Below, in pieces: positions 5,963 through 6,365 of a stretch of 6,365 bases of DNA. Made by a program: the position numbers and the translations under genes. Position 1 is the stretch's first letter; every line of letters begins with the position of its first letter. The notes beneath the pieces were generated by a model. That model searched no databases. It was not told the origin of the DNA and worked only from the letters and a program-made list of their open reading frames with translations. The stretch is taken from NCBI GenBank assembly GCA_007129695.1, contig SKVA01000254.1, positions 1 through 6,365 of the forward strand, written 5' to 3'. The stretch is from Spirochaetaceae bacterium. GTDB taxonomy: Bacteria; Spirochaetota; Spirochaetia; DSM-27196; SLST01.

Positions 5963-6365
5963 CTACTCGCCGGCGTCGACGAACAGCCCGCACTCCCGGT
6001 CCTTGACGACGCTGCCGGACGGGAAGACCCGACCGTTCATCGCGACATAGACACCGGGAGAGAGCGACTGCACCGCAGCGAACGCGCACCCGAGGTTGAA
6101 CTCTGCGTCGCTGCCGGAAAAGACGTACGGTATCATCGCTCCGGTCAGGACGATCGTCTTGTCCAGGCGGGCGGCCTGGATCAACGCCGCGGTCTGCGTC
6201 ATCGTATCGGTCCCGTGCGTGACGATGATCTGCCGCTCGGGTGCCACCCGGCACGCCCCGACCACGCGTGCTCGTCCGTCGTCGTCCATCTGCAGGCTGT
6301 CGACAAGCTGGTTGACCTCGATCTCGACAGGAACGGTGATCCGGACCCTCTCGAGCAAATGCGGC
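5963..6365 (-). CDS. Short asparaginase-family protein (N-terminus beyond right edge)
   Basis: About 134 C-terminal residues are visible. They contain IVTHGTDTM (the asparaginase motif with the Thr-Asp pair), then KTIVLTGAMIPYVFSGSDAE and VYVAMNGRVF. The protein ends shortly after VVKDRECGLFVDAGE. Full-length type I/II L-asparaginases have roughly 330 residues, with a separate C-terminal domain. This one stops at the end of the N-terminal domain, which matches the known group of single-domain asparaginase-like proteins. The DSLQMDDDGR stretch before the motif also fits that group (usual form KDSLDMTD). The natural reaction of the short form is not established to my knowledge; asparagine or a related amide is a guess. 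The first catalytic motif (TGGTI) lies outside the window. No frameshift is seen, so the shortness is not a sequencing break. Confidence 0.88.
   Translation of the reverse strand, partial: PHLLERVRITVPVEIEVNQLVDSLQMDDDGRARVVGACRVAPERQIIVTHGTDTMTQTAALIQAARLDKTIVLTGAMIPYVFSGSDAEFNLGCAFAAVQSLSPGVYVAMNGRVFPSGSVVKDRECGLFVDAGE

Noticed and set aside
1..6365. tRNA, rRNA, CRISPR array, insertion sequence or phage attachment site
   Set aside because: I saw no regularly spaced repeats, transposase frames or terminal inverted repeats, or tRNA/rRNA-like segments. Nearly all the sequence is accounted for by coding.

Overview
The window is a GC-rich, densely coded bacterial segment. Every convincing gene lies on the minus strand, so transcription runs from right to left. 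The lineage cannot be fixed from what is visible. The mix of Cache/PAS signalling, a membrane-bound HisKA_2-type protein and a short asparaginase suggests a free-living environmental bacterium. A GC-rich spirochaete-like organism is only a guess.

Layout in transcription order, from the right end. (1) The C-terminal part of a short, asparaginase-like protein enters from the right edge. (2) 39 bases later comes a single-pass membrane protein with a C-terminal LysM domain and a very arginine-rich N-terminus. (3) Glyceraldehyde-3-phosphate dehydrogenase (gap) has its own promoter with a perfect TTGACA, a strong Shine-Dalgarno sequence, and a textbook intrinsic terminator with a 10-bp stem and six Ts. 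(4) A helical protein of unknown function (183 aa) starts a new unit and overlaps by 11 bases with (5) a multi-pass membrane protein that looks like a HisKA_2 sensor kinase but has lost key residues of its ATP-binding domain. A weak intrinsic terminator, with the stop codon in its loop, follows. (6) The left third is one uninterrupted frame that runs off the left edge. It encodes a complete PHP-family metal phosphoesterase domain fused to a transmembrane Cache receptor and at least two PAS domains.

The most unusual part is item 6. A phosphoesterase with all its expected metal ligands is placed on the cytoplasmic N-terminus of a ligand-sensing receptor. A perfect extended -10 element (TGGTATAAT) sits so close to the only usable ATG that the mRNA would begin at or next to the start codon, which suggests a leaderless transcript. 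Beside it, the HisKA_2-like protein keeps its phospho-acceptor histidine but lacks a recognisable N box and G1 box, so it may act as a phosphotransfer or docking protein rather than a kinase. These two genes plus the unknown 183-aa gene could form a signalling module. That link rests on adjacency and is inference. The gap unit and the asparaginase/LysM pair look like ordinary neighbours.
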